Positions 1-7,452 are shown, numbered from the stretch's first letter. The stretch is 17,151 nt of DNA from JANYCG01 sp031392945 (GCA_031392945.1 JANMVT010000171.1:1-17151), one strand, 5' to 3'. The notes: generated by a model from the letters alone, not told the origin. Numbers and translations are program-made.

Positions 1-422
1 TCTTCGCCGCGCATCACATCGGGCGCGTGGGCGAGTTCGCAGCAGAGGCCCGGCACGATGCCAACCCGCCACAGTTCAAGGCCGGGCGCCGGCCACTTGA
101 TCCATTTGACTTGGGCAGCGACTTCGTCAAAGCCTGCGGGGCAGGGGCAGTAGGGCGCCTCAACCCAGCCCTGTTTGCTGCCAGCCATGCCGGAAATAAG
201 GCAAATAACGCCTGTAGCCCTTATCCAGTCGCCACAACCAGATTCAAAAACAGTAGCAAAACCGCCTTCTGGAACCGTCAGGATGCCGCGCGGCAAGGCA
301 CGTTCTTCTAGCACTTGGCCGTCGGCATCCAGGCGCGCGGCGCGAAAGCTGGAGGTGCCCCAGTCAACCGCCACCAAGGCAGTTGGGTCGCGGCCCAGCG
401 CTGCCAGCGCTGCCTGGCTCAT
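1..422 (-). CDS. dgoK: 2-dehydro-3-deoxygalactonokinase DgoK, 5' part only
   Basis: This is the N-terminal 140 or so residues of a kinase that phosphorylates 2-keto-3-deoxygalactonate at O6 in the cytoplasm (DGOK family). The frame runs off the left edge. Seen directly: VAVDWGTSSFRA at residues 17-28, the phosphate-binding motif near the N-terminus; then SGMAGSKQGWVEAPY and CPCPAGFDEVAAQ; then IVPGL and PDVMRGE close to the edge, all hallmarks of the family. The ATG at 422-420 overlaps the TGA of the upstream PfkB kinase by four bases (ATGA), so the two are translationally coupled. No strong Shine-Dalgarno is visible, which fits coupling. In related loci a KDPGal aldolase (dgoA) usually follows; that would lie beyond the window. 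The family call is firm; substrate specificity (galactonate-derived or gluconate-derived epimer) is inferred. Confidence 0.9.
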   Translation of the reverse strand, partial: MSQAALAALGRDPTALVAVDWGTSSFRAARLDADGQVLEERALPRGILTVPEGGFATVFESGCGDWIRATGVICLISGMAGSKQGWVEAPYCPCPAGFDEVAAQVKWIKWPAPGLELWRVGIVPGLCCELAHAPDVMRGE

Positions 423-1390
423 GCCCGGCCTGTGGCCATCGCACTGGCAACTTGATCCGCGAACGGCAAGGGCCCTACCGCGCCGTAACCCTGCACAGCC
501 AGCGCAGCGGCGGCGTTGGCATAACCTGCCGCCGCGAAGACGTCATCGCCCAAAGCCATGCGCGCCAACAGGTTGCCGCAAAAACAGTCGCCCGCGCCCG
601 TGGCATCAACCACTTTGACCGGGACGCCCTGGACGTGCCGGCGCTGCTGCCCGTCGCTGACCAGGGCGCCGTCAGCGCCGAGTTTCAGGACCACGGTTTT
701 GGCGCCGTGCGCGTGGCTCCAGTCCACAACTTGGCCGGGCTCGGACAGGCTTGTGAGGGCGACCATATCGTCCAGGCTGGGGAGGAAGATGTCGCACAGC
801 GCCACGGCCTTGGCGATGCAAGCCTGGGCGCGCGCCAGCGGCCATAGCTTGAGGCGCAAATTGGAGTCGAACGACACCAGGGTCGCGGCTGCGCGCGCCA
901 AGGCCATGGCGGCGAAGGCTGCGTCGCAGGCATCCTGCGAAATGGCCAGCGTGATGGCCGACAGGTGCAGGATTTTCGCTGCGGCGATGGCCTCGGCCGG
1001 GCTGCTGGCGGGGGACGGGCCGTTCTGGCGGGTTTCGTCCAGCCAGCGGGATGTCATGCGGCTGGCGGCGGATCCGGCGCGCAGGTAGCTGAACTCGTGG
1101 CCATATTGGCCGTGCGTGACGAAGTAGATGCCGGTGTGGGCGTGCGCGTCGCGCTGCACGGCGGCATGGTTGACGCCCTCACGCGCCCACAAATCAAGCA
1201 GGGCGTCGCCAAAAGTGTCGGCGCCAACGCGGGTCAGGTAGGCGCTGCGGGCCCCGGCACGCGCCGCCGCGATGGCCGCGTTGCTGGTGTCGCCGCCAAA
1301 GCCCTGCAGGTACTGCGGCTGGCCGGGTGTGGTCTGGTTGAATTCCAGCATCGCCTCGCCCAGCGCGATGACGTCGAAACTTTTGGTCAT
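419..1390 (-). CDS. kdgK: PfkB-family sugar kinase, probable 2-keto-3-deoxygluconate kinase
   Basis: This 323-residue ribokinase/PfkB-fold kinase probably converts 2-keto-3-deoxygluconate plus ATP to KDPG, feeding the lower Entner-Doudoroff pathway in the cytosol. Seen: FDVIALGEAMLEF at the N-terminus, the first PfkB signature GGDTSNAA (residues 32-39), and the second signature VDATGAGDCF, whose Asp268 is the expected catalytic base. Length is normal for the family. The start is the ATG at 1390-1388, preceded by AAGGG on the minus strand. It lies 35 bp after the dehydratase stop and overlaps dgoK by 4 bp, so the three form one operon. The neighbouring aldonate dehydratase supports KDG as substrate, but other 2-keto-3-deoxy sugar acids or fructose-like sugars cannot be excluded from sequence alone. 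Confidence 0.85.
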   Translation of the reverse strand: MTKSFDVIALGEAMLEFNQTTPGQPQYLQGFGGDTSNAAIAAARAGARSAYLTRVGADTFGDALLDLWAREGVNHAAVQRDAHAHTGIYFVTHGQYGHEFSYLRAGSAASRMTSRWLDETRQNGPSPASSPAEAIAAAKILHLSAITLAISQDACDAAFAAMALARAAATLVSFDSNLRLKLWPLARAQACIAKAVALCDIFLPSLDDMVALTSLSEPGQVVDWSHAHGAKTVVLKLGADGALVSDGQQRRHVQGVPVKVVDATGAGDCFCGNLLARMALGDDVFAAAGYANAAAALAVQGYGAVGPLPFADQVASAMATGRA

Positions 1391-1425
1391 GCTGCCCTTT
1401 TTGACCGGATCAGGCCGGACGCTAT

Positions 1426-3162
1426 CTAGTGGTTGTCGCGCGGCACGGCCGAGCCGCGCATGCCGACCAGAAAGTCCAGGTCAACGCCTTGGTCGGCTTG
1501 CAAAACGTGGTCCACATACAGCTTCCAGTAGCCGGAATTCATTGGCGGTGGAGGTGCCGTCCACAATGCCAGCCTGCGCGCCAGCTCTTCGTCGCTGACG
1601 TGCAAATGCAGTTTGCGCTCGGGCACATTGAGTTCAATCATGTCGCCGTTCTGCACCACCGCCAGCGGACCCCCGGCAGAGGCTTCGGGTGCGGTGTGCA
1701 GCACCACCGTTCCGTAGGCGGTGCCGCTCATGCGGGCATCGCTGATGCGCACCATGTCGGTGATGCCCTTGCGCAGCACCTTGGGCGGCAACGGCATGTT
1801 GCCGACCTCGGCCATGCCGGGGTAACCTTTGGGGCCGCAGTTCTTGAGCACCAGGATGCAGTGTTCGTCCACGTCCAGGTTCTCGTCATCGATGCGGGTG
1901 TGGAAGTCTTCAATGTTCTCGAACACCACGGCGCGGCCTTTGTGCACCATCAATTCCGGTGTGGCGGCGCTGGGTTTGATGACGGCGCCGCGCGGCGCCA
2001 GGTTGCCGCGCAATACGGCGATGCCGGCCTTGTCCTTGAACGGCGCATCAAACGTCTTGATCACGCGCGGGTCATAGTTTTGCGCATCGGCTATGTTTTC
2101 GCCCACGGTTTTTCCGCTGGCGGTGATGATGTCCTGATGCAGCAAGTGCGCAATTTCTTTCATCACAACGGGCAGGCCACCGGCGTAACAAAAGTCTTCC
2201 ATCAAGTGCTCGCCCGAGGGCTGCAAATTGACCAGACAGGGCAACTCGCTGGCCAGGCGGTCGAAGTCTTCAATGGTCAGCTTCAAACCGAGCCGGCCCG
2301 CAATCGCAATCAGGTGAATCACCGCGTTGGTCGAGCCGCCAATGGCCGCCAGCGTGCGAATGGCGTTTTCAAATGCCTCGATGGTAAGAATGTCTGAAAT
2401 CTTTTGATCCTTGTGCACCATGTCCACGATGCGCCGCCCGGCATTGCGTGCCAGCACGTTGCGCCGACCATCCACCGCCGGGTAGGCTGCATTGCCTGGC
2501 AGGCCAATGCCCAGGGCTTCGACCATGCTGGCCATGGTGCTGGCCGTGCCCATGGTCATGCAGTGGCCGTGGCTGCGGTGCATGCAGCTTTCAGCTTCAA
2601 AGAAATCCGCCAGCTTCAAGGTGCCGGCGCGCACCTGTTCGCTCATGCTCCAGACGCCGGTGCCGCTGCCCAGTTCCTGCCCGCGCCATTTGCCGTTGAG
2701 CATGGGGCCGCCACTGACACCAATGGTCGGCAGGTTCACGCTGGACGCGCCCATCAGCAATGACGGTGTCGTCTTGTCGCAGCCCATCAGCAACACCACG
2801 CCATCGAGCGGGTTGCCGCGAATGGATTCTTCGACGTCCATGCTGGCCAGGTTGCGGTACAGCATGGCGGTGGGGCGCAACAGCGTTTCGCCCAAAGACA
2901 TCACCGGAAACTCCAGCGGGAAACCACCAGCTTCGTAAACGCCTATCTTGACCTGCTCGGCCAAGGTGCGAAAGTGCGAGTTGCAGGGCGTGAGTTCGCT
3001 GAAGGTGTTGCAGATGCCAATGACAGGGCGGCCATCAAACTGGTCGTGCGGAATGCCTTTGCCCTTGACCCAGCTTCGGTAGGCAAAACCATCGCGGTCT
3101 TGGCGGCCAAACCATTGCTGGCTGCGGAGTTCTGAGGCTGGTTTTTTGGGTATCTCGCTCAT
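1426..3162 (-). CDS. IlvD/Edd-family sugar-acid (aldonate) dehydratase
   Basis: The enzyme removes water from an aldonate to give a 2-keto-3-deoxyaldonate. It resembles the L-arabinonate/D-xylonate/D-gluconate branch of IlvD/Edd, not 6-phosphogluconate dehydratase. Seen (counting from the chosen start): Cys60 in ELTPCNSH, Cys128 and Lys130 in MGCDKTTPS, Cys201 in HGHCMTMGTAST and Ser479 in DARMSGT. In characterised family members these positions are [2Fe-2S] ligands, a Mg-coordinating carbamylated lysine and the catalytic base. An in-frame ATG at 3168 lies directly against the GAGGA (minus strand, 3173-3169), whereas the ATG at 3162 has an ideal 6-nt spacing, so 3162 (578 residues) is preferred over 3168 (580 residues). 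It is the first gene of the leftward operon, followed by two ketodeoxyaldonate kinases. The exact substrate (gluconate, galactonate, arabinonate, xylonate) is not resolved. Confidence 0.88.
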   Translation of the reverse strand: MSEIPKKPASELRSQQWFGRQDRDGFAYRSWVKGKGIPHDQFDGRPVIGICNTFSELTPCNSHFRTLAEQVKIGVYEAGGFPLEFPVMSLGETLLRPTAMLYRNLASMDVEESIRGNPLDGVVLLMGCDKTTPSLLMGASSVNLPTIGVSGGPMLNGKWRGQELGSGTGVWSMSEQVRAGTLKLADFFEAESCMHRSHGHCMTMGTASTMASMVEALGIGLPGNAAYPAVDGRRNVLARNAGRRIVDMVHKDQKISDILTIEAFENAIRTLAAIGGSTNAVIHLIAIAGRLGLKLTIEDFDRLASELPCLVNLQPSGEHLMEDFCYAGGLPVVMKEIAHLLHQDIITASGKTVGENIADAQNYDPRVIKTFDAPFKDKAGIAVLRGNLAPRGAVIKPSAATPELMVHKGRAVVFENIEDFHTRIDDENLDVDEHCILVLKNCGPKGYPGMAEVGNMPLPPKVLRKGITDMVRISDARMSGTAYGTVVLHTAPEASAGGPLAVVQNGDMIELNVPERKLHLHVSDEELARRLALWTAPPPPMNSGYWKLYVDHVLQADQGVDLDFLVGMRGSAVPRDNH

Positions 3163-3211
3163 TTTCATTCCTCGAAAATTAGTAGGATCTGGGGTTTACC
3201 CGAATGGTGTT

Positions 3212-3232
3212 ATCGTAGTATGGTAATACGAT
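3212..3232. promoter_or_regulatory. 21-bp palindromic operator, probable GntR/FadR-family binding site
   Basis: The sequence has arms ATCGTA and TACGAT around a 9-nt core. Positions 8-9 and 13-14 also pair, giving eight symmetric pairs about a central G. Nested inside is TGGTAATACGA (3221-3231), which fits the TNGTNNNACNA pattern known for FadR-subfamily GntR repressors. It lies between the divergently transcribed dehydratase and dehydrogenase-GntR-transporter operons, and a FadR-type gene is encoded 1 kb downstream. Control of both operons by that protein is an inference. Confidence 0.65.
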
Positions 3233-3248
3233 ATTCGCCTGCTTGCAA
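3220..3248 (-). promoter_or_regulatory. Candidate sigma70 promoter for the leftward dehydratase operon
   Basis: On the minus strand TTGCAA (3248-3243) is followed after exactly 17 nt by TACCAT (3225-3220). Each matches four of six consensus positions. The predicted start near 3212 would leave a leader of about 50 nt to the dehydratase start. The -10 box lies in the centre of the 21-bp palindrome, so a bound repressor would block it. The prediction is from pattern only. Confidence 0.45.
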
Positions 3249-3310
3249 GCCATGAACCATGGCGTGAAACACTGGCTGATGCCCAAGCCCGCAATTGACT
3301 GGAGCCCGTT

Positions 3311-4273
3311 TTGCCAAACACCGCCGCGATGCCGAACGCCAAGCCCGACATTTTGGTCGTCGCCAAATTATGGCCCCCTTTGATGGAGGCCCTGCAATCC
3401 GCCTTTACCGTGCATGACCGCATTCACGAGTCCGACCCGGCCGGCTTCGCGAAGATCGCCCCGCGCATCCGGGCCATTTCGGGCGGCGGTGAATCCAAAG
3501 TTCCGGCCAGCCTGATCTCTGCACTGCCGGCGTTGGAGATGATCTCGGTGTTCGGTGTGGGATACGACGGTTATGACATCCCGGCTGCGCGCGCGCGTGG
3601 CGTGCCGGTGACCAATACGCCTGATGTCCTGACCGACGAAGTGGCCGACATGGGCATCGCCCTGATGTTGTCCATCGCCAGGCGCATTCCGCAGGCCGAC
3701 AAATATGTGCGGGCCGGTTTGTGGCCCAGCGGCCCCGTGCCCTTGGCGCGCAAGGTCAGCGGCGCGCGTCTGGGCATTGTGGGCTTGGGGCGCATCGGGC
3801 AGGCGATTGCCCGTCGCGCCGAAGGCTTTGGCATGACGGTTGCCTACACCACGCGCACGCCGCGCACCGACGTAACCTACCGCTACTACCCGACAGCGCA
3901 GGCGCTGGCTGGCGAAGTCGATTTCCTGATGGTGATCACGCCCGGCGGCGCCGCGACCAAAGGCCTGATCAGTGCCGAGGTATTGAAGGCGCTGGGGCCG
4001 CAGGGTTATCTCATCAATGTCGCGCGCGGCTCCGTCGTGGATCAAGCCGCCCTGATCCAGGCGCTGGAGCAAGGCGTGATCGCGGGCGCCGCGCTGGATG
4101 TGTTTGAGGCCGAGCCGAATGTGCCCGAGGCCTTGCGGGCGCTTGACAACGTGGTGCTGACGCCCCACATCGCCAGCGCCACCTGGCAGACCCGGCGCGC
4201 CATGGCCGATCTGGCATTTGGCAATCTGCAGGCGCATTTTGCCGGCAAACCCTTGCTGACACCGGTGCCCTGA
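3311..4273 (+). CDS. D-isomer-specific 2-hydroxyacid dehydrogenase (hydroxypyruvate / 2-ketoaldonate reductase-like)
   Basis: This 320-residue NAD(P)H-dependent reductase probably interconverts a 2-keto acid such as 2-ketogluconate, hydroxypyruvate or glyoxylate with its D-2-hydroxyacid. Seen: the Rossmann motif GLGRIG (residues 158-163) and the catalytic triad of the family, Arg239 in VARGS, Glu268 in FEAEP and His286 in TPHIAS. Arginines after the second nucleotide-binding strand (TTRTPR) hint at NADPH preference. The start is a TTG at 3311, chosen because GGAG lies 6 nt upstream (3301-3304); the in-frame ATG at 3329 has no ribosome binding site. It is the first gene of the rightward operon, 19 nt before the GntR gene. 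A GhrB/2-ketogluconate reductase role fits the aldonate context, but substrate is not determined. Confidence 0.85.
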   Translation: MPNTAAMPNAKPDILVVAKLWPPLMEALQSAFTVHDRIHESDPAGFAKIAPRIRAISGGGESKVPASLISALPALEMISVFGVGYDGYDIPAARARGVPVTNTPDVLTDEVADMGIALMLSIARRIPQADKYVRAGLWPSGPVPLARKVSGARLGIVGLGRIGQAIARRAEGFGMTVAYTTRTPRTDVTYRYYPTAQALAGEVDFLMVITPGGAATKGLISAEVLKALGPQGYLINVARGSVVDQAALIQALEQGVIAGAALDVFEAEPNVPEALRALDNVVLTPHIASATWQTRRAMADLAFGNLQAHFAGKPLLTPVP

Positions 4274-4292
4274 GCTTGCGGCACACGGCAGC

Positions 4293-5036
4293 ATGATCAA
4301 AAACGTCCACGGCAACACGGTCGATTTTCTGGGCGAAGCCATCGTCGCAGGCCGTTATGCCGTGGGCGCGTCGATCCCGCCCGAGCCTTTGTTATGTGAA
4401 GAGCTTGGCGTGAGCCGCACCGTGGTGCGTGAATCGGTCAAGTCGCTGGTCGCCAAGGGTTTGATCCACACCGGGCCCAAAGTCGGCACCAAGGTGTTGC
4501 CTGCAGACCAGTGGAACTGGTTTGACGCGGATGTGATTGCCTGGCAGGCCAAGGCCGGGCTGACACCTGAATTTGTCCGCGACTTGCAGGACCTGCGCCG
4601 TGTGGTGGAGCCCGCCGCCGTCAAAATGGCAGCGCTGCGCGCAACGGCGGATGACATTGAGGGCATAGAAGCCGCATTTGCCGGCATGAAAGACGCAGTG
4701 GTCAATGGGGGCGATTACGTCACCCACGATTTGCGTTTTCACCAGGGGCTGCTGCAGGCCTCCCATAACCGTATGCTGGTCCAGATGAGCAAGGCGCTGG
4801 GCGCCCTGCTGCGCACCAGCTTTGAGCTGTCAACCCGCAAGAAAGATGGCCCCGCGAGTTCGCTGTCGATGCACCGTGCGGTGCTGGACGCCGTGATTGC
4901 GCGCAACCCGGCCAAGGCCGAGCGGGCCATCAACCTGCTGATTGACGGCGCCCATGAAGACATTGAGCAGGTGCTTGGGTCACGACGCAGCCTGCCCATG
5001 GTCAATGCACCGGCCATGCGCCTGAAGGCCGCATAA
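4293..5036 (+). CDS. GntR-family transcriptional regulator, FadR subfamily (FCD domain)
   Basis: This 247-residue regulator is likely a ligand-responsive repressor of the surrounding sugar-acid genes. The N-terminal winged helix-turn-helix (about residues 5-70) contains the typical PPEPLLCEELGVSRTVVRES segment. The C-terminal all-helical FCD domain (about 85-235) shows the usual metal/ligand residues: Asp and His in THDLRFH, His in SMHRAV and His in GAHEDI. Such domains commonly bind sugar acids or organic acids. It lies between the 2-hydroxyacid dehydrogenase and the ABC importer in the same direction. The palindrome at 3212-3232, upstream of its own transcript, makes autoregulation plausible. 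There is no clear Shine-Dalgarno before the ATG. The family call is secure; effector and regulon are inferred. Confidence 0.9.
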   Translation: MIKNVHGNTVDFLGEAIVAGRYAVGASIPPEPLLCEELGVSRTVVRESVKSLVAKGLIHTGPKVGTKVLPADQWNWFDADVIAWQAKAGLTPEFVRDLQDLRRVVEPAAVKMAALRATADDIEGIEAAFAGMKDAVVNGGDYVTHDLRFHQGLLQASHNRMLVQMSKALGALLRTSFELSTRKKDGPASSLSMHRAVLDAVIARNPAKAERAINLLIDGAHEDIEQVLGSRRSLPMVNAPAMRLKAA

Positions 5037-5079
5037 GGCTGCATAAGGTCGCCAAGGCCGTATAAGTCCGCATAGGAAT
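5031..5079 (+). repeat. Degenerate decamer tandem repeat after the GntR stop codon
   Basis: Five consecutive units of 9-10 nt follow each other: GCATAAGGCT, GCATAAGGTC, GCCAAGGCC, GTATAAGTCC and GCATAGGAAT. The first unit contains the GntR stop codon (TAA at 5034-5036). The array fills half of the 100-nt gap before the binding-protein gene. The function is unknown; the spacing is close to one DNA helical turn. Confidence 0.6.
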
Positions 5080-5122
5080 TGCCTTGCTTTCTGCCAAAAT
5101 TTCCCTTCGCCAACCTATCCAA

Positions 5123-5129
5123 AAGGAGA
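5123..5129 (+). promoter_or_regulatory. Strong ribosome binding site of the binding-protein gene
   Basis: AAGGAGA is placed 7 nt before the ATG at 5137. It is clearly the best Shine-Dalgarno sequence in the transporter operon, consistent with the excess of binding protein over permeases usual in ABC importers. Confidence 0.75.
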
Positions 5130-5136
5130 CTCTCAA

Positions 5137-6513
5137 ATGAAATTCAAATTACTGGCCACTGCGGCGTGCATGACCACGGCGCTACTCGCGTCTGGCCACG
5201 CACAAGCCCAGGAAAAACTCACCGTCTGGTGGGTCAAGGGCTTTTACCCAGCCGAAGACCAGGCGCTTTATGACGCCATCAAGAAGTATGAGGCCAAAAA
5301 CAAGGGAGTGAAGATCGAATTGTCGCAATACCCGATCCAGGACATGATCCCAAAGACCGTTGCCGCGCTTGATTCCGGCAATCCGCCGGACGTGGCGTAT
5401 GCGGACGTCTACGACTTCCAGGTTACGGGCAAATGGGCCTTTGACGGCAAGCTCGAAGATATAAGCAGTGTAATAAACCCAATCCGCGCACGCTTTGCAC
5501 CCAACACGGCTGAGACGGCTTTCCTGTTGAACGGCCAGAACGGAACGCGCGCCTATTATGCGTTTCCGATGAAGCAGCAGACCATGCACATCGAGTACTG
5601 GAAAGACATGCTTGAAGAGGCCGGCCTCAAAGAGGCTGACATTCCCACCAAGTGGGGCGACTACTGGAATTTTTGGTGCGACAAGGCCCAAATCGCTTCC
5701 CGCCAGAAAACCGGCAAACGCACTTTTGGCATTGGCCAACCCATGGGTGTGGACTCGAGTGACTCATTCTTCTCTTTCCTGACTTTCATGGACGCCTACA
5801 ACGTGTCTTTGGTCAGCGACAGTGGTAAATTGCTGGTGGATGACCCCAAGGTCAAGGCGGGCCTGGTTAGCGCACTGACGGATTACACCAACATCTACGC
5901 TCGGGGCTGCACGCCGCCTTCATCAACAAGCTGGAAAGACCCGGACAACAACGTCGCCTTCCACAACCGCACGACATTGATGACTCACAATGCGACGATT
6001 TCGATCGCTGCCAAGTGGCTCGATGACGCGAATAACGAGTCGCTCAAGCCTGAAGATCGCGCAACCGGCAAGAAGAATTATTACGACAACGTCCGCACCG
6101 CGGGCTTTCCTAGCAAGCCGGATGGCAGCAAGATGATCTATCGCTCGGCCATTAAGACTGGCGTCGTGTTTTCGCAAGCCAAAAATAAGGTGCGCGCCAA
6201 GGATTTTGTTGCGTTCCTGATGCAGGATGAGAACCTGACGCCTTATGTTGAGGGGTCTCTGGGGCGCTGGTTCCCGGTGATGAAGACGGCACAGGAGCGT
6301 CCGTTCTGGAAGGCCGATCCACACCGTCTTTCGGTCTACAACCAGTACAAGGCAGGCACCGTGAATTTTGAGTTCACCAAGAACTACAAGTTCACTATCT
6401 TGAATAACGAAAATGTTTGGGCCAAAGCCATGAACCGCGTTATCAACGAGAAGGTGCCGGTTGACAAGGCAGTTGACGAAATGATTTCGCGCATCAAAAC
6501 TGTCGCCAACTAA
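5137..6513 (+). CDS. ABC transporter periplasmic sugar-binding protein (family 1, UgpB/MalE-like)
   Basis: This 458-residue periplasmic protein captures a carbohydrate and delivers it to the two permeases encoded next. Residues 1-24 are a Sec signal peptide (MKFKLL start, hydrophobic core, AQA before Gln25). The mature protein begins EKLTVWW and shows family-1 features such as the PPDVAYADVYDF region and a long lysine-, asparagine- and aromatic-rich C-terminal lobe. Tryptophans and tyrosines throughout are typical of sugar stacking sites. The start is fixed by a strong Shine-Dalgarno sequence. It is followed by a hairpin at 6532-6569. The ligand is unknown: CUT1 systems commonly carry oligosaccharides, polyols or glycerol phosphates, and the operon context suggests a sugar or sugar acid that ends as an aldonate. 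Codon use looks more AT-rich than in the flanking genes. Confidence 0.9.
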   Translation: MKFKLLATAACMTTALLASGHAQAQEKLTVWWVKGFYPAEDQALYDAIKKYEAKNKGVKIELSQYPIQDMIPKTVAALDSGNPPDVAYADVYDFQVTGKWAFDGKLEDISSVINPIRARFAPNTAETAFLLNGQNGTRAYYAFPMKQQTMHIEYWKDMLEEAGLKEADIPTKWGDYWNFWCDKAQIASRQKTGKRTFGIGQPMGVDSSDSFFSFLTFMDAYNVSLVSDSGKLLVDDPKVKAGLVSALTDYTNIYARGCTPPSSTSWKDPDNNVAFHNRTTLMTHNATISIAAKWLDDANNESLKPEDRATGKKNYYDNVRTAGFPSKPDGSKMIYRSAIKTGVVFSQAKNKVRAKDFVAFLMQDENLTPYVEGSLGRWFPVMKTAQERPFWKADPHRLSVYNQYKAGTVNFEFTKNYKFTILNNENVWAKAMNRVINEKVPVDKAVDEMISRIKTVAN

Positions 6514-6531
6514 AACGTTTCTGAAGGATAA

Positions 6532-6569
6532 GTTGCGTCACTGCCTTTTCAATAAGGCGGTGGCGCAAC
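6532..6569 (+). promoter_or_regulatory. Intercistronic 16-bp stem-loop between binding protein and first permease
   Basis: The left arm 6532-6547 pairs with the right arm 6554-6569 over 16 consecutive positions, two of them G-U, around a 6-nt loop TTCAAT. No U-tract follows, so it is not a standard intrinsic terminator. Such hairpins after binding-protein genes are known (malE-malF type) to stabilise the upstream message and lower permease expression. A GAAGGA at 6523-6528 lies before the hairpin, and the permease ATG lies 10 nt after it with no other ribosome binding site. Confidence 0.75.
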
Positions 6570-6579
6570 ACACCACGCC

Positions 6580-7452
6580 ATGTCTTCGATCGCCGCCGTT
6601 CAAGCCAGTCCATCCACTCGCGCCAAGGGCGCAGGCACGTCGTCATGGCAGTTTTGGGGCAGAATTTTTGTTGTCCCCTACCTGCTGATTTTTCTCGTTT
6701 TTGTCATTTACCCGGTCGGTTACGGCCTGTGGCTGGCTCGACATCCTGACAGCTACACCCGCCTGTTCGCTGACCCGATCTTCTTCCGCACCGTCATCAA
6801 CACCATCATTTTTGTGGTCGTCTCGGTGAATGTGAAGATGGTGGTGGCCCTGTTCCTGTCGGGCTTCTTCCTGAATACACGCTGGTGGGTCAAAATACTC
6901 GCCGCACTGTTCATCCTGCCTTGGGCAGTGCCGTCCATCCCGACCATTTTGTCAATGCGGTTCATGCTCAACCCCGAGTGGGGCGTGATCAATACCCTGA
7001 TCTTCAACTTGACAGGGCGCGACGGCCCCAACTGGTTGAATGACCCGACGCTGGCGCTGAGCTTTTCAATGCTGGCGCACATCTGGAAATCGCTGCCCTT
7101 CTGGACTCTAATTCTGCTGGCCGGCCGAATGGCCATTCCAGGCGAGCAATACGAGGCCGCTTCCGTGGATGGTGCCACCACTTGGCAAAAGTTCAAATTC
7201 ATCACATGGCCCGCCATGAGCGGGCTGTATTTGACTTCCACCATCCTCTCGATGATCTGGACGCTGGGAGATTTCAACAGCGTCTATTTGCTCACCGGCG
7301 GTGGTCCAGCTGACCTTACGCATGTGCTTGCCACGCTGGGCATTCGGTACCTGCGCCTGGACCAGGTCGATTTGTCCCTGGCGTCCATCGTTGTAGCGTT
7401 GCCCCTCGTCCTGCCCCTGGTGTATTTCATGATGAAAAGATTGTCGAAATGA
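6580..7452 (+). CDS. ABC sugar transporter permease 1 (CUT1, MalF/UgpA type)
   Basis: This 290-residue inner-membrane subunit of the importer has about six transmembrane helices. The first is at about residues 29-51, after a polar cytoplasmic N-terminus. The cytoplasmic EAA loop that docks on the ATPase is present, with Glu192-Ala-Ala in QYEAASVDGATTW and Pro in ITWPAM. WTLGDFNSVYLLTGGGP near the C-terminus is typical of UgpA-like permeases. The segment between the first helix and RLFADPIFFRT is shorter than in many CUT1 permeases. The ATG at 6580 has no Shine-Dalgarno immediately upstream; the nearest one is across the hairpin. The gene ends in an ATGA overlap with permease 2, so the two are coupled and presumably form a heterodimer. 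Confidence 0.9.
   Translation: MSSIAAVQASPSTRAKGAGTSSWQFWGRIFVVPYLLIFLVFVIYPVGYGLWLARHPDSYTRLFADPIFFRTVINTIIFVVVSVNVKMVVALFLSGFFLNTRWWVKILAALFILPWAVPSIPTILSMRFMLNPEWGVINTLIFNLTGRDGPNWLNDPTLALSFSMLAHIWKSLPFWTLILLAGRMAIPGEQYEAASVDGATTWQKFKFITWPAMSGLYLTSTILSMIWTLGDFNSVYLLTGGGPADLTHVLATLGIRYLRLDQVDLSLASIVVALPLVLPLVYFMMKRLSK

Noticed and set aside
1429..2397. Long open frame antisense to the dehydratase gene
   Set aside because: It mirrors a strongly conserved gene in GC-rich DNA; the translation is His/Ala/Gln/Val-rich and resembles no family.
3368..4342. Long open frame antisense to the 2-hydroxyacid dehydrogenase
   Set aside because: The plus strand carries all catalytic residues of a known family; the antisense product is a codon-bias shadow.
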